This document shows, one piece after another, positions 52,734-63,985 of a DNA stretch of 64,000 nt (position 1 is its first letter; each line of letters begins with the position of its first letter). The notes beneath the pieces are model-generated. The model searched no databases. It was not told where the DNA came from and worked only from the letters and a program-made list of their open reading frames with translations. The translations under genes and the position numbers were made by a program. Source of the DNA: Bryopsis sp. KO-2023 (lineage: Eukaryota; Chlorophyta; Ulvophyceae; Bryopsidales; Bryopsidaceae); contig BSYQ01000012.1 of NCBI GenBank assembly GCA_030272585.1, positions 1,612,001-1,676,000 of the forward strand, given 5' to 3'.

Positions 52734-53847
52734 ATGAAACGGCGTTGGGTGTTTTTTTCTCCTCCAAACATTATGTCTCTTTAAAGCAACTGTTTTCTCC
52801 TTGGTTTCTCTTTGAATTTTTGCTTGCATTTCATGTTTTCGACTTCCTTTTTCTGTTCGAGGGCAGGATGTGTGTGTGGTTTCCAGATCCTGGTGGTTTT
52901 CTTTTGTTTTGTTTGGAATTGCAAAAAGCACTGTACGGTTCAATTGTCGTATAAACTGTAACGTTTTTGTCATCTTATAAACTTCGTGATCTGAGATGGT
53001 TATGCCGTCTCCTGTCTGCCACTGCTGGAGGGGGTATTGCGGGCAGGGTGAATTGGCTGACATAGTTCCTCATTGCTAAACTTTGAGTTGGGTTGGTTTG
53101 ATCTCTAATCAAGGCGATCAATTATTCACGGATGGCCGGCCCTGACCCAGAGGCGAGAGAGATACAGGATTTGATCTTAAGACTCCTCGACTCATTACTG
53201 TTCGTTGAAGGGCATTGTCATTTTTTGTTACCAAATCGAGACAGTGGATGTGTTAGATAGCAATGCTTTGGACCTGCTCTTCTCTTTTATTTTTGCTGCT
53301 TGGAAGAACTCTCCCTCTCGCAAGCGAACCACTTTTTTCTCTGACCTGGCGTACTACTTGCGGTTGGGCGGCGTGACAGTGCTGGATGTCAGTACAATGA
53401 CGTCTGGATTGACCACAGATGGCAAGTTACTTGCAGCATGCTGTCTTGTCGCGTTCCAAGAAAGAAAAAAAAAAAATGTCGCCTGGAGACTGTTGGCCTC
53501 CATAAATTTCACCCAAGAAGCTCTTTTCGAGAATACAAGTCCCAGTCAGAAAAACATCCCCCTTCGCCCTTTCAACATCCGAATTACAACCCACAGCAAA
53601 AGAGAGCCATCACCCTCTATGATGCTGGAACAAAGACAAAAGGAAAGAAAAAACATTAGATCGTTGGCATGTGTTGGCCAAAGCTTGTCCGACCCCCTCA
53701 GTACATCCGCCCATGCGGCGACGAGGATGGGTATCTTGTTGTGCTGGTGAGAAGGGTGTCAAAGCATGGCATAAATAAATATCCAGCGCGTAGCTTTTTC
53801 GTTCTCTACTCCAAACCCGCGGAGGGGGTTGTCAGGATATCCTATAT
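52734..53847. other. Intergenic region
   Basis: No gene supported. A 181-codon frame at 53,205-53,750 lacks any recognisable feature. A 38-bp string starting ACAACCCACAGCAAAAGAGA near 53,586 recurs near 61,672, so a dispersed repeat lies here. Confidence 0.4.
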
Positions 53848-55688
53848 ATTGTATAAGTTGTCTTTCTTTTTAATCAATTTTTCTCCATAGATTTTGTATT
53901 TACTTAGAGATTTTTTTTTAAGAGGAAGACGGAGGAGTCTGTCATTTTTCTATTTTATCCTAAGTATTGGCAAGGCAAATGCTTGTAATGTGTTTTTTTC
54001 GTTTTTCTCAGCTCCATGGCATCTCTTATACTTGTATCTTGTATCTTGTAAGTGCGTGATCTGTTGTGGTCAGGGGTGTGCCATCTTGTTCCCTATTGCC
54101 ATCTGTCTATGCTTCTCTCCAACTAGGCATCCCAACCAGCGGGAGTACAAGCAATAACCCCCCCAAAAAATAAATAAAAAAATAAATAAATAAAGCTGAC
54201 CTCGCTCAATTCACCTAAGATTTGTTGTCAGGCTGACCTATCCATAAAAAACGAAGGAGACCCCATTCCTCCTCATTTCAGTGTTCTTTCGAATGTGGGG
54301 TTCACGTGGTATCATCTCAAGCAGTCAGCACTAGGAGGATTTGGGGCAAGAGCTGATCAACCCCCACCCAACATTCCCAGCCCATTGATCTTACCAATAC
54401 TAGCTCTCAATACAACTGCTATCACCCAAACTGGCATCAGAATCTGCCAGATGGTATGCAAAGGTATATTGCCTTTGTGTGCAGCAAGAATCATGACAGC
54501 TATACAACAAGGATGGGTGAATGTGTTGGTTTCGTTTTTGCAAGATTTGGTTGCTTACCAGTTTTTCCACAATCTACCACGGGGGACATCTGAGCCAGCT
54601 CATCGCTGTCGAGAGGGGCTGGCCAAGCGCGGAAAGTGTTTTTCTTACTTTTTGTGGGGGTTCTGCTCCATGAACGTGCACACCACCACCACCACCACCA
54701 CCCATCCAAGACATTAAACAAAATAGCTGGCTTCAGAAGGTGTGGTCAATTTATCATGAGCAATCAACCACTGGGGGTGGTGGGAAAGAGCAACTGATGA
54801 AAGAGAGTTTTAAGGAAATAGTTGAGGGTTACCCATAGTATGGCAGTATTGTTGTGGCCGAAACCAATCGCCAGAACAATGAGGAAACCGAAAACGAGCC
54901 ATCCACAAGACACGTGCTAAGCTCCAGTCTCTCCTCGCACCATAGGTGTTCCCACCAATGTCCAGCCCTCAGATTTGGCTCGTTGATAATCGTCAGTTTT
55001 CCTGGGTTGCTTTCAGTGATTCCAGTTCTTAACTTTCACACAGTCTACAGCCTGCAACTGCTTGGACAAGACAAGTAAAAGCAAGAAACAAATGAGCAAT
55101 GGAAGTTAATATCAATGTCGGCATTAAAAAATATTGACCTGAGGGGTGAAAGAAAAAACCAAATGGAACGTATTGGTGCCAAATTGGGACCAGCAGATGC
55201 ATGTGCTTTTGAAAAATTAGTTTCCTTGTTTAAACTTGTAGTTGATGATCATATGCGCAAGCAATTTTGAAAAAGAAAAAACTCTTAGCACTTATTAAGA
55301 ACAATTTTTGGCTCCAGCGAAAAAAAACCCTCTCCAAAACATGATACAACTGAGGTTCAAACCTGATCAGTTTTTTCATTTTTTTCTATTGCCCCACCCA
55401 GGTTTTTTTTTGTCCCCAAAACACTCTCACCAGCTCTATTCATTTACTGCTGTGTCTGACACATCCCAGTGGCTGAAAAAATCGTCTCACTCTTTCTCAC
55501 ACTCTTTTGTTCCTCTCTGTCTGACTCTGATTTCCGAAAAATTTTGGGGAAAGGCAGGTTTTCGACTGATAACCTTATGCCCACCTTCTCAACACCGTTA
55601 ATCTTTCCGACTCCGTTCCAAATTCACGCTGGTATCTTGCTTCCACGTTCCATGTGGTCACTCTTTTTTGTGTCACCCCTTTTCTGGC
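53848..55688. repeat. Repeat family copy B with the empty transposon site
   Basis: Uninterrupted counterpart of copy A. At 54,497-54,510 CAGCTATACAACAA joins the two halves that are separated by 3.69 kb in copy A. A (CAC)n tract near 54,680-54,700 is shared. Confidence 0.8.
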
Positions 55689-55852
55689 ACTGACTCATCC
55701 AGAAACTGTACTGGAGGAGTGACGTCTTATCATATAGAAACACAACCGGCTGTCCCACCGTTTCACGGCAAGGGAATTCCTTTACGTCAACGACCGCGTC
55801 AGCCGTCGAACGGTTAGCACAAAGCTCGAGTTTATGAGGCACGCGAAAAAAA

Positions 55853-56433
55853 ATGGTCCTCGTGAAAACTCCGATCGTCGCTCCGCATTTCGTTTCTGCA
55901 TGTACGGAGGATGGACCTCTGGAGGAAGAAAAACAAGTGAGTGGTTGGGGTGGGCTGTTGTTTGGTGACTTGTTTTTGTGTGTGCTGTTTTTCAGGTTCT
56001 AGGAAGGGACCCTCTGGAGCCAGAAGGAAGAAAAACAAGTGAGTGGTTGGGGTTGGGCTGTTGTTTGGTGACTTGTTTTTGTTTGTGCTGTTTTTTAGGT
56101 TCGAGGAAGGGACCCCTGGAGCCAGAAGGAAGAAAAACAAGTGAGTGGTTGGGGTTGGGCTGTTGTTTGGTGACTTGTTTTTGTGTGTGCTGTTTTTTAG
56201 GTTCGAGGAAGGGACCCCTGGAGCCTGAAGGAAGAAAAACAAGTGAGTGGTTGGGGTTGGGCTGTTGTTTGGTGACTTGTTTTTGTGTGTGCTGTTTTTT
56301 AGGTTCGAGGAAGGGACCCCTGGAGCCAGAAGGAAGAAAAACAAGTGAGTGGTTGGGGTTGGGCTGTTGTTTGGTGACTTGTTTTTGTGTGTGCTGTTTT
56401 TTAGGTTCGAGGAAGGGACCCTCTGGAGCCTGA
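55853..56433 (+). CDS. Gene made of tandem 42-nt mini-exons
   Basis: Exon 1 55,853-55,936 starts with ATG (MVLVKTPIVAPHFVSACTED, then GPLEEEKQ). It is followed by exons 55,996-56,038 (43 nt), 56,099-56,140, 56,201-56,242, 56,303-56,344 (42 nt each) and 56,405-56,433. Each is flanked by an AG acceptor after a T-run and a GTGAGT donor; the introns after exon 2 are about 60 nt and nearly identical. The 43-nt exon shifts the phase once, after which each 42-nt exon adds SSRKGPLEPEGRKT; the last one ends SSRKGPSGA and stop. The product would be 93 aa, hydrophilic, with no signal peptide. It might instead be non-coding DNA that amplified by recombination. Without transcripts I cannot tell. Confidence 0.45.
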
Positions 56434-56548
56434 AGGAAGAAAAACAAGTGAGTGGTTGGGGTTGGGCTGTTGTTTGGTGACTTGTTTTTGTGTGTGCTGT
56501 TTTTTAGGTTCGAGGAAGGGACCCTCTGGAGCCTGAAGGAAAAAAAGG
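55916..56548 (+). repeat. 102-bp tandem repeat containing one exon and one intron per unit
   Basis: Six units, the outer ones partial. A unit is 42-43 bp of exon-like GTTCGAGGAAGGGACC... plus 60 bp of intron-like GTGAGTGGTTGGGGTTGGGC...TTTTTTAG. Units differ at few positions (CCCCTGG or CCCTCTGG; CCAGAA or CCTGAA). Because 102 is divisible by three, several frames stay open on both strands across the array. Confidence 0.9.
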
Positions 56549-56683
56549 TGGTGGTATGATTATTTTCCGCTGGTGTCGACGCTTGGTTGCACATGCAAAT
56601 GGTTCTGGCTTCGTTGTGGTGGATTTCACAGTGGAAGTAGTGGAAGCCAACAATTTTCCACACAAGAGAATTGGGGCCACTGA

Positions 56684-57019
56684 TTAGATGCATCTTGAAA
56701 CGGACTGATTTCTATTTCCAAAGCTTCCATTTCGACAGATGCTGTTTGATTTCTCGTTGTCTGTGAGCCAATTTCTTATTTTGTTGGCCAGCAGCAACTT
56801 TGCAGAACCGTGTTTGCACCGCAATATACTGGACCCCAAAGGTATTTGGTCAGCAAAATAGATTGGCACTTTGTTGAACCAGCGATATTTCTGTCGTGAG
56901 GTTTGAAAAAGAAGAGTGTTCCGTTGTGGATAGATGCGATCCCATCCGAACTCGCCAATCACAACACTCGCATTCCCAGACACAAAAAACAAACATGAAC
57001 GATTAGTAAGGTGTGACAC
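56684..57019 (-). CDS. Hypothetical 111-aa frame, low support
   Basis: Not recognised. The frame contains QKYRWFNKVPIYFADQIPLG and is followed by basic text. It lies about 265 bp downstream (minus strand) of the duplicated macroglobulin exons but shows no similarity to that gene. Start and splice sites are unclear; it could be chance. Confidence 0.2.
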   Translation of the reverse strand: MSHLTNRSCLFFVSGNASVVIGEFGWDRIYPQRNTLLFQTSRQKYRWFNKVPIYFADQIPLGSSILRCKHGSAKLLLANKIRNWLTDNEKSNSICRNGSFGNRNQSVSRCI

Positions 57020-57274
57020 CTGGGTAGGGAAAAAGGAAAAAATAATTCACCGGTCAGGAATATACTTACTTTTTAGCAAAAAACTCCCCTGTCGAGACGA
57101 AAAAAAGGTGAGGATCCTTCAGTTTAGCTAGCACACAGCCAACAGCAGCTTCAAAAAAACGGATAGTAGAAAAATGGAAATCGACAGACAAGACGGAATA
57201 AAAAGCATATGATATTCCGAGAAACAAACTTAAACATTATTGATTTGCACCCCAATATGACAAATTTAAGTTAA

Positions 57275-57768
57275 GGTTGACTCACCATCCGGTGGGACTT
57301 CTGGCAGTATGTCAGACTCCAGACCAATGGTGGCGTCCCAATCATCATCGGTGAGATTGGCTGCCTTTTCAGACTGCACGCTTTCAATATGCATGCTCAA
57401 AGAGGGGGTGGTTAAAATGACTGATCCTGCATTTCCCTCCGATTGAAACAAAATTCCTACCAACAAAAAACAACCTTTCAAACTGCACACCCACACCTTG
57501 AATATACACTAAAGCAGTTTTTGCCAGGCATATCAGGTGAAATTTTTCGAAAAACAGGTACATACCATCATGTGTTTTCAGATTTTCGTTCAATGAGAAT
57601 TTGACCTCATAATCCAGGGGCCAACTCTCATCGGGATCCCATTTGGCAATGTAAGTGGTAACCCAGCGAAATCGACCAGGAATCTCTGGCTCCAAGAAGA
57701 AAGGAACCTGCAGCAGTCAAATCAAATATGTTTTACTGCACAACTGTTGACAAATGAAGGCATCATGC
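57275..57768 (-). pseudogene. Inverted copy of macroglobulin exons 4 and 5
   Basis: On the minus strand exon 4' (57,707-57,566, 142 nt) and exon 5' (57,456-57,286, 171 nt) have the same lengths, phases and splice sites as exons 4 and 5 of the gene at 26,885. The protein text differs at few positions (WVTTYIAKWD versus WVTTYIARWD; SEGNAG versus SELNEG; SMHIESVQ versus SMDIESVE). The intron between them is 109 nt instead of 89 and has diverged strongly. Similarity ends about 60 bp beyond exon 4' and about 12 bp beyond exon 5'. No other macroglobulin exons are found nearby, so it is a fragment, though its frame is intact. Confidence 0.88.
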
Positions 57769-59137
57769 TGAATAACCAATGACCGATGACATCTGTATCA
57801 ACTTGGTATGAAGTGCTATGGGCAGGTGACATGAGAGGGCTCGTTTTTGTGAAGAATGAGACCGCCAATGTTTTCAAGGGTGAGCAGTCGTCAATTGACA
57901 TAAATTCAGTGCCTTAAAATCAGTCTGGTCGATTTAAGGATGCCATTTGCAAAAGACAAAGCTAACATTGTCACTGTTGTTGACCCAGGAGTATTTCCCC
58001 TTCAACTATGTAGCTTGAAACACAAGGGACATCACTGCACTGGTCATCAACAGACTCGACTACGACCAGGTGATTTTGATATGCTCTGAAGATAGTGATG
58101 CAGTTGGGCATATTCTCTTTTATTTGGCCTAGATAGGCACGGAGAGGAAACTGCGAATGGTGGGAATCCTGGTGAGATTCTGAAGAGCAGGTAAAATCGA
58201 AAGTCAAAATTCAAGCGGATTTGAGAAGAAGGTTGTCTATGTAGACACAACAAACTTGAAACACAAATGACAGGTGTAGAAAGAAGTCTGTGAAAAACTG
58301 GTAGATTATATTTGCTAATTAATTTCTCGACGGTATGGGAAGGTTTTTTTTCATATCACAATAGACCTTGAATTATTTCCGGGAAAAAACGTGTTGGGTG
58401 TTGTTGAGCTGCAGCAATTCCACTCTGGGCAAAGTTGATGACGAAAAGAAATTCCACTCTCAACTTGGTTGAACGCAGCGAAAATTGAAGGAGCAGGCGA
58501 AGCCTCGAGTGGTCTCTTCCCAGTCAGACTTGATCCGGACGTGCAGGGAGGTTTTTCTTGGCAACACACAGCACAATAGCGCCGGGTCTACTCAAGGCTC
58601 TTTTTCAAATCCAAAGGCGGCCAGCCTCGCAGATTTCGTCGTGGCGGCCTGCGCTGTCAGAGGCTAGATTCAATTCCGGTGCTGGCTTGCACGTAAAACA
58701 GAACCACTGGAGCGGTTCTATTGCGTCGCCCAAGGGGATAGAACTCTCTTCCGAGGTGTTCCGGATATTTCTGTTTGGATACGGCTTTCGAGTGCCGCCA
58801 AGTGCTGTTCCTTTTTGAAGGTCCCACAGGTGACGAGGTCGAGAGTCGGGGCGAATCATAACCGAACTGGGGCGAATCATAACCCAACTGGATGTATCGC
58901 TTGGTGTGGGGAAACCAAACAAAACTGCTGGAAGTTTTTGGTTTAGTATTTAACGGCGTTCGCAAGTTTGGGAATGTAAAACAGCCGCAGGGCAGTGCAA
59001 CGCTTCACCTGCCACAGACAATCAGATTTTTTTTTTTCAGTGGTGGACCTGCTGTGTTAATAATTTGGGCTTTGAATTTTTCAGATAAAGTTTGGAAGGA
59101 AAATCCATCAGCAATAGAAAGTGATGATATATTTTCT
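57769..59137. other. Intergenic region
   Basis: No gene supported. A 22-bp unit GGGGCGAATCATAACC-AACT is repeated twice near 58,849-58,890. Several 60-100 codon frames overlap on both strands around 58,350-58,960 without recognisable features. Confidence 0.4.
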
Positions 59138-59145
59138 TATATAAG
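59138..59145 (+). promoter_or_regulatory. TATA box of the 248-aa secreted-protein gene
   Basis: TATATAAG, 109 bp upstream of the ATG at 59,247. Confidence 0.55.
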
Positions 59146-59246
59146 ACACACCTATTAGTTTTTTTTCTTTCTGGACGATCAGTTGAAATAAATGTGTGTG
59201 TTTGTGCCTCTGCATATTGGAAGATTTTGCAGAAATAATCGTTAAA

Positions 59247-60672
59247 ATGGCTGCCAGAGTGGTGCTTGCCATTCTGGCAATGAACATATGCATCGATCGA
59301 GTTTCAGCAGAAAAAGTGCCTTCACAGTTCATCGGATTGTGGAAAGGGAGTGCAAAATCTGGGCCGCGATCATGGGATGTCTTTACGTCGATTGTTGAGG
59401 GTGGGTTCATCTCAGTGCTTGTGGATGTCTTACCCCCCGATCAGAGCAAAATAAAAAGGAGGAACTCGTAACTGAAATTCCCTTACCTGGATGTCTGACT
59501 CAATGGCTTCAGTCAAAATAATCTCTTCTTGTTAATATCAGTTGGTGTTTGTTGTGAATTCAAAGTGAGCCTGTTTTCTGCTGGGCAGCGCGAAATTGGG
59601 TTTGTTTTTTTTCGTTTTTTTTTATTTTTGGAGGTGGGAGGGTGTCCGTTTTTTTCTCTTGTTTGTGAAGGCGGAACAGGGGATTGATGTCACATAAAAA
59701 AGAGTGGCAGGGTCACATTTTTTTTCCACTGAAAACCAAAAAAAAAAACCCTGAGGGTCTCAGCTTTGATGTGATTGATAGCACAGTGGAGAGACAAAAC
59801 GAAAAAAAAACACGATTTGATCAAGTATGGACTTACAGAAAGAGTAACGGGTGGCGTTACTTTGGATGTTGCATTACACCAGGCGGTCCCAGAGGTTCTA
59901 CCATAGGATATTTGTCGTTCATGTCAAGTTTACACAGATGCTTGCATGAGATCCAGGTCGCCCCTGTGGAGGGAGGGGAAGAGGAAGGCAATGAATCTGA
60001 AACCACTGACAGGTTCAGGGCTGTATCCAAAGGTTTTGCAAAAGGTTGGGGCTCATGCAACTTGGGCGAGTTCAATTTCGAGCCTGTGTCTGGAACCGAC
60101 AACAAGATGATCATGGATGTTGTCCTATTGCGTGAAAATGGGGAAGTCAAGGAGACCTTCACGGTCATTCAGGTTTGTTTCTGTGTGTTGAAAGGAGTTC
60201 GAATGCTTCGATGAGGTTTTGGGGTGGAGAATGGGCCCATCAAATGGTTGAAGCACTGTCCATATATATATAAATATATATTTATATATATATTTTTTTT
60301 ACTTTTTTTTGATATTTTGAAAAAAAAGTTGCTTCCACAAAAAAAGGGTGCGTTTCACTTTGGCCGTTTCAAAATTGTAGTGCAATTTTGTGAGGGATGC
60401 TGAAAACGCGAGGGGATTTTTTTTTGTGGCGGTGCTGTAGGTTCGTGTTGATGATGCAGAGATGGCAAAGGTAAAATCGAAAAAAGCACGTGCTCCATAG
60501 ATATTCATGGTTCATTCGAGCACCAGGGTTCCGTTTCCCTCGACGAAAGTGTATCATCTCCTTGTGTTCTTGTGTTTTGATGCAGCAAGCCGACGAGGAA
60601 GAAGTTGGCGCCGCCGAGTCACCAGCTTCCCGGCTCAGGGAAAAGATCAAGTGCAGACAGGAAGGAGATTGA
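59247..60672 (+). CDS. Secreted 248-aa protein of unknown family, copy 1
   Basis: Exons 59,247-59,467, 59,764-60,172, 60,441-60,470 and 60,586-60,672 join in consistent phase. Residues 1-21 are a signal peptide (MAARVVLAILAMNICIDRVSA). The body starts FIGLWKGSAKSGPRSWDVF and contains NGWRYFGCCITPGGPRGS and MIMDVVLLRENGEVKETFTV; alternating hydrophobic strands suggest a beta-barrel, perhaps lipocalin-like, but that is a guess. The C-terminus is charged (QADEEEVGAAESPASRLREK). Exon 1's donor GTAACT is weak; an alternative donor at 59,401 does not fit the phase of exon 2. Exons 3 and 4 and the 3' flank are duplicated in inverted orientation at 63.4-64 kb. Confidence 0.68.
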
Positions 60673-61143
60673 TTCTCTCGTTCTGGACATACGAAGCCAG
60701 CAGCGCAACAGTTTTTTCAAAGCATCAGATGTCCTTAATTTTCTTTCACAAACAAACAACATTTACATTGTGTAGGAGATGCCGCTCTCCTATTACAACG
60801 AATATATATATATAATATATATATAATTTTCTTTCAGAACGTTTGTGTTTTTTTTGGTCGATGCCGTTTTCAAGGCACGTTTTTGATTCGAGAATAGGCA
60901 ATGTGTTATTGCCCCATTAAAATACTCTTTTTTGAAAGCCTCTCAGAAAAGGGTAATTTTCCTGATGAACGGACGATGGGGCTTTAAACTGATTTTTGTC
61001 GTAAGCATAACTTTCTTTTTTTTCCACCTCTTCCAATTTTGAAATCCTTTCCGTTTTCGTTTTGTTGAGAATGTATGTAACCATGTCCAGTCAAGGGCGT
61101 TTTGGTATGATACTTTCATTTTTTTTGCCGCTCCAAAGAAGCT
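60165..61143 (+). repeat. Inverted repeat, left arm
   Basis: Matches the complement of 63,029-63,985. It covers intron 2, exons 3 and 4 and about 470 bp of 3' flank of the gene at 59,247. The left arm has about 100 extra bases around 60,680-60,835, including a LINE 3' end and a TA microsatellite. Confidence 0.9.
60748..60800 (-). mobile_element. 5'-truncated LINE 3' end
   Basis: On the minus strand GTTGTAATAGGAGAGCGGCA, then TCTCCTACACAATGTAAATG and a GTTT-rich tail. TAGGAGA and TCTCCTA form a 7-bp hairpin with loop TGCCGC. It nearly matches 61,826-61,888, downstream of a LINE coding fragment, so both are 3' ends of one LINE family. Confidence 0.55.
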
Positions 61144-61825
61144 TACTCGAGGTTTCCTTTTCTTAATACCAAATGAACCCGTGCTATCAGTGTAAAGAAC
61201 GTCAAAATCGTCAAAAATCTTTTTCTTCATCCAATGTCACCGTTTTTGCAACATCCCCAGCACTCCCTATCGAACTCACTGTTTGTGTAATCAAGTACAG
61301 CATAACACACTCCCCCCTCCTGAACCAACTTACGGACTCACTCTATTTTGTATTGCCTTCCCTGGGCACGGACACAAGAAATACAAATGACTGAAAAGTA
61401 TGAATGCAGCTATAACACCCCCCCCCCCATTCTTAGCTGAATGATGGGAAGGGGACAAAACGAAGTGTTTAGGTCCAATGACTAGTTTTAAACTGAAATC
61501 CAAATTGAGCACACATCACTTAACAATTTTGGAAACTCCGTCTAAGGTCTATAGACTATCTAGCTAGATGGATGCAGATTGGCTGACGTCTCCAAATCAT
61601 CACATTTTTGAGGGACATTTCAGTTCCGATCTGTATACCACGTTGAAGCAAACATAATCATAATCATAATTACAACCCACAGCAAAAGAGAGCCATCACC
61701 CTCTATGAAGCAAACAAATATCCACTCCCAGATTATAAATGGTGTTATGCCGAGATAGACCCTGTCGAGCTGATTCATCTCACACAACAAAGTCCCAAAA
61801 AGTTTCTCCTGCATTTCAATGGTTC
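61144..61825. other. Spacer of the inverted repeat, left part
   Basis: No gene. It contains a C-tract near 61,419-61,430 and the 38-bp string shared with about 53,586 (near 61,672). Confidence 0.4.
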
Positions 61826-61904
61826 CAAAACAAACAAACAAACATCAAATTACATTGTGTAGGAGATACCGCTCCCCTATTACAACGATAGATAATGATC
61901 CAAT
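61826..61904 (-). mobile_element. LINE 3' UTR with hairpin and (GTTT)n tail
   Basis: Immediately after the LINE frame the minus strand carries TAGGGGAGCGGTATCTCCTA (hairpin with one mismatch), then ACAATG and a tail of GTTT repeats (61,843-61,826). A stem-loop plus short tandem tail is a common LINE 3' end recognised by the element's own RT. Confidence 0.55.
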
Positions 61905-62273
61905 CTATTCCCATAGAATCAACTGTCTAATCTGAATTGCCTTTCGTAAATAAAAAGCCACCCTATAGACGTTAGGTTGATTAAAAAATCCTTTGATATT
62001 TCGAAAAACAAAGAGATCCGAAAACGATCTTCTTAAAACATTATATAACGGGCAAATAAAAATAAAATGCCATTCATCTTCAATCCAAGGTGAACCACAA
62101 TAAGGACAATATCTTCGTTGTCTGTCTACATTTTCATATCGACCAGAAAAAAAAAAGGAGTCCGTCCAGTGATGACGACCATTCTCCCAAGCGGTCAGAA
62201 TTCGGAACCCGTTGGTTGTCTCTACATTAAACGCCCTCCAAACGACTCTGCAGCAAAACAAAACGAAATCCAA
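61905..62273 (-). pseudogene. LINE-type retrotransposon C-terminal fragment with zinc finger
   Basis: The 122-aa minus-strand frame contains GRHHWTDSFFFSGRYENVDR, then QRRYCPYCGSPWIEDEWHF and ICPLYNVLRRSF. CX2CX9HX4C with the IEDEWHF block matches the zinc-binding tail after the RT domain of non-LTR retrotransposons. No RT core is present upstream, so the copy is 5'-truncated. The hairpin and tail downstream fit. Confidence 0.75.
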
Positions 62274-63028
62274 GCAAACCGGCGCCTAAAGAAATGAGAA
62301 AAACATACCTTTTCGCGTACCAACCAAAATTATTACAAGACGTGCCTGGCCACAGGCACGTCCATATGCAAAGAAAAACCCTTACCCAGAAAATTTGCTG
62401 CTGCACGAACCACTTTTGCAGAGGAAACACCCAAACCTAACAGAGAGACTCGACTAAAACCAAGATGTCGACGACACATGGAAAAATCGTAAAAGCTACT
62501 CAGCGTAGCTTTTTTTTCTTTTTTCTTTTCTTGGAAAAAAACGGTATTGCCGCTCTTTTTTTTAATCTTTCGCTTTGCGACAGAAAATGGGGTGTGGGCG
62601 AAAGGGATGAAATTAAGGGATGAAACTGGTAAAATCGATGGGAGTACTACCATGTGTATTCGTCTGCACGCCTCCAGTCCGTCATACAGACATTTCATCC
62701 CATCAAGCGAAAATCAAATTCGGGTGAGTAAGTTGGAAAGCAAAAGCGGCGCTAAGGGTGTGGGGTTACAATTTCGTAGGTGTGTCTCTTCTTTCAATGG
62801 AAGAGAGGGTGCAGCAGCGAAAAATCGACACTTTTCACCCAACCAATAAATCCTTCACTCTCAAGCCCCCGGAATAAATAAAGATACACGTAGATATACT
62901 TTCATGTGTGTTTTTCATGCACTGGAAGGTTCCTTATATTTGTGGTCCTCTCGTTTGACCAAGTGTCCGCCACTCCAGACTGTCTAATGTAACTTGTCTT
63001 GCTCAAACAGAACATAGATAATTTTTCG
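62274..63028. other. Spacer of the inverted repeat, right part
   Basis: Frames at 62,333-62,698 (minus) and 62,547-62,849 (plus) show no recognisable motif. No gene is supported. Confidence 0.4.
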
Positions 63029-63985
63029 AGCTTCTTTGGAGCGGCAAAAAAAAATGAAAGTATCATACCAAAACGCCCTTGACTGGACATGGTTACATAC
63101 ATTCTCAACAAAACGAAAACGGAAAGGATTTCAAAATTGGAAGAGGTGGAAAAAAAAGAAAGTTATGCTTACGACAAAAATCAGTTTAAAGCCCCATCGT
63201 CCGTTCATCAGGAAAATTACCCTTTTCTGAGAGGCTTTCAAAAAAGAGTATTTTAATGGGGCAATAACACATTGCCTATTCTCGAATCAAAAACGTGCCT
63301 TGAAAACGGCATCGACCAAAAAAAACACAAACGTTCTCCAAAAACAAACAAGGACCTTGTGTCCATGACGAGAGCATCAACCTTCCCTAATGCGCAGTCT
63401 GCACTTGAGCTTTTCCCTGAGCCGGGAAGCTGGTGAATCGGCGGCGCCAGCTTCTTCCTCGTCGGCTTGCTGCATCAGAACACAAGAACACAGCGAGACG
63501 ACTCACTTTCGTCGAGGGAAACAGCACCCTGGTGCTCGAATGAACCATGAATATCGCTCGATTTTCGTATTTTGCCCAGGGATTCCTGCATGATAGTTAC
63601 GGACCACGTGCTTTTTCTGATTCAGGACTCTTTTTTCGATTTTACCTCTGCCGTCTCTGCATCATCAGCACGAACCTACAGCGCCGCCACAAAAAATAAT
63701 CCCCTCGCGTTCTCAGCATCCCTCAGGATATTTATTTGCCAGTACAATTTTGACATGGCCAAAGTGAAACACACCCTTTTTTTGTGGAAGCAACTTTTTT
63801 TTCAAAATATCAAAAAAAAAGTCGATAAAAAAAATGTGAAAAAAATAAAAATAAATAAAAAAATATATATATATATATATATGGACAGTGCTCCAAACAG
63901 TTGATGGTCCCATTCTCCACCCCAAAACCTCATCGAAGCATTCAAAATTCCTCTCAACACACAGAAACAAACCTGAATAAAGGAA
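63029..63985 (-). repeat. Inverted repeat, right arm
   Basis: Complement of 60,165-61,143. Similarity runs from CAAAGAAGCT (about 63,029) through exon 4', exon 3' and intron 2' and fades just inside exon 2' near the window end. It lacks the LINE 3' end present in the left arm. Confidence 0.9.

Noticed and set aside
53205-53750. 181-codon plus-strand frame
   Set aside because: Non-ATG start, no motif, no hydrophobic pattern, partly made of a dispersed repeat; cannot be supported.
55832-56693. Long minus-strand frames with repeated KNSTHKNKSPNN text
   Set aside because: They arise because the 102-bp unit lacks stops in several frames. The plus strand carries the splice signals.
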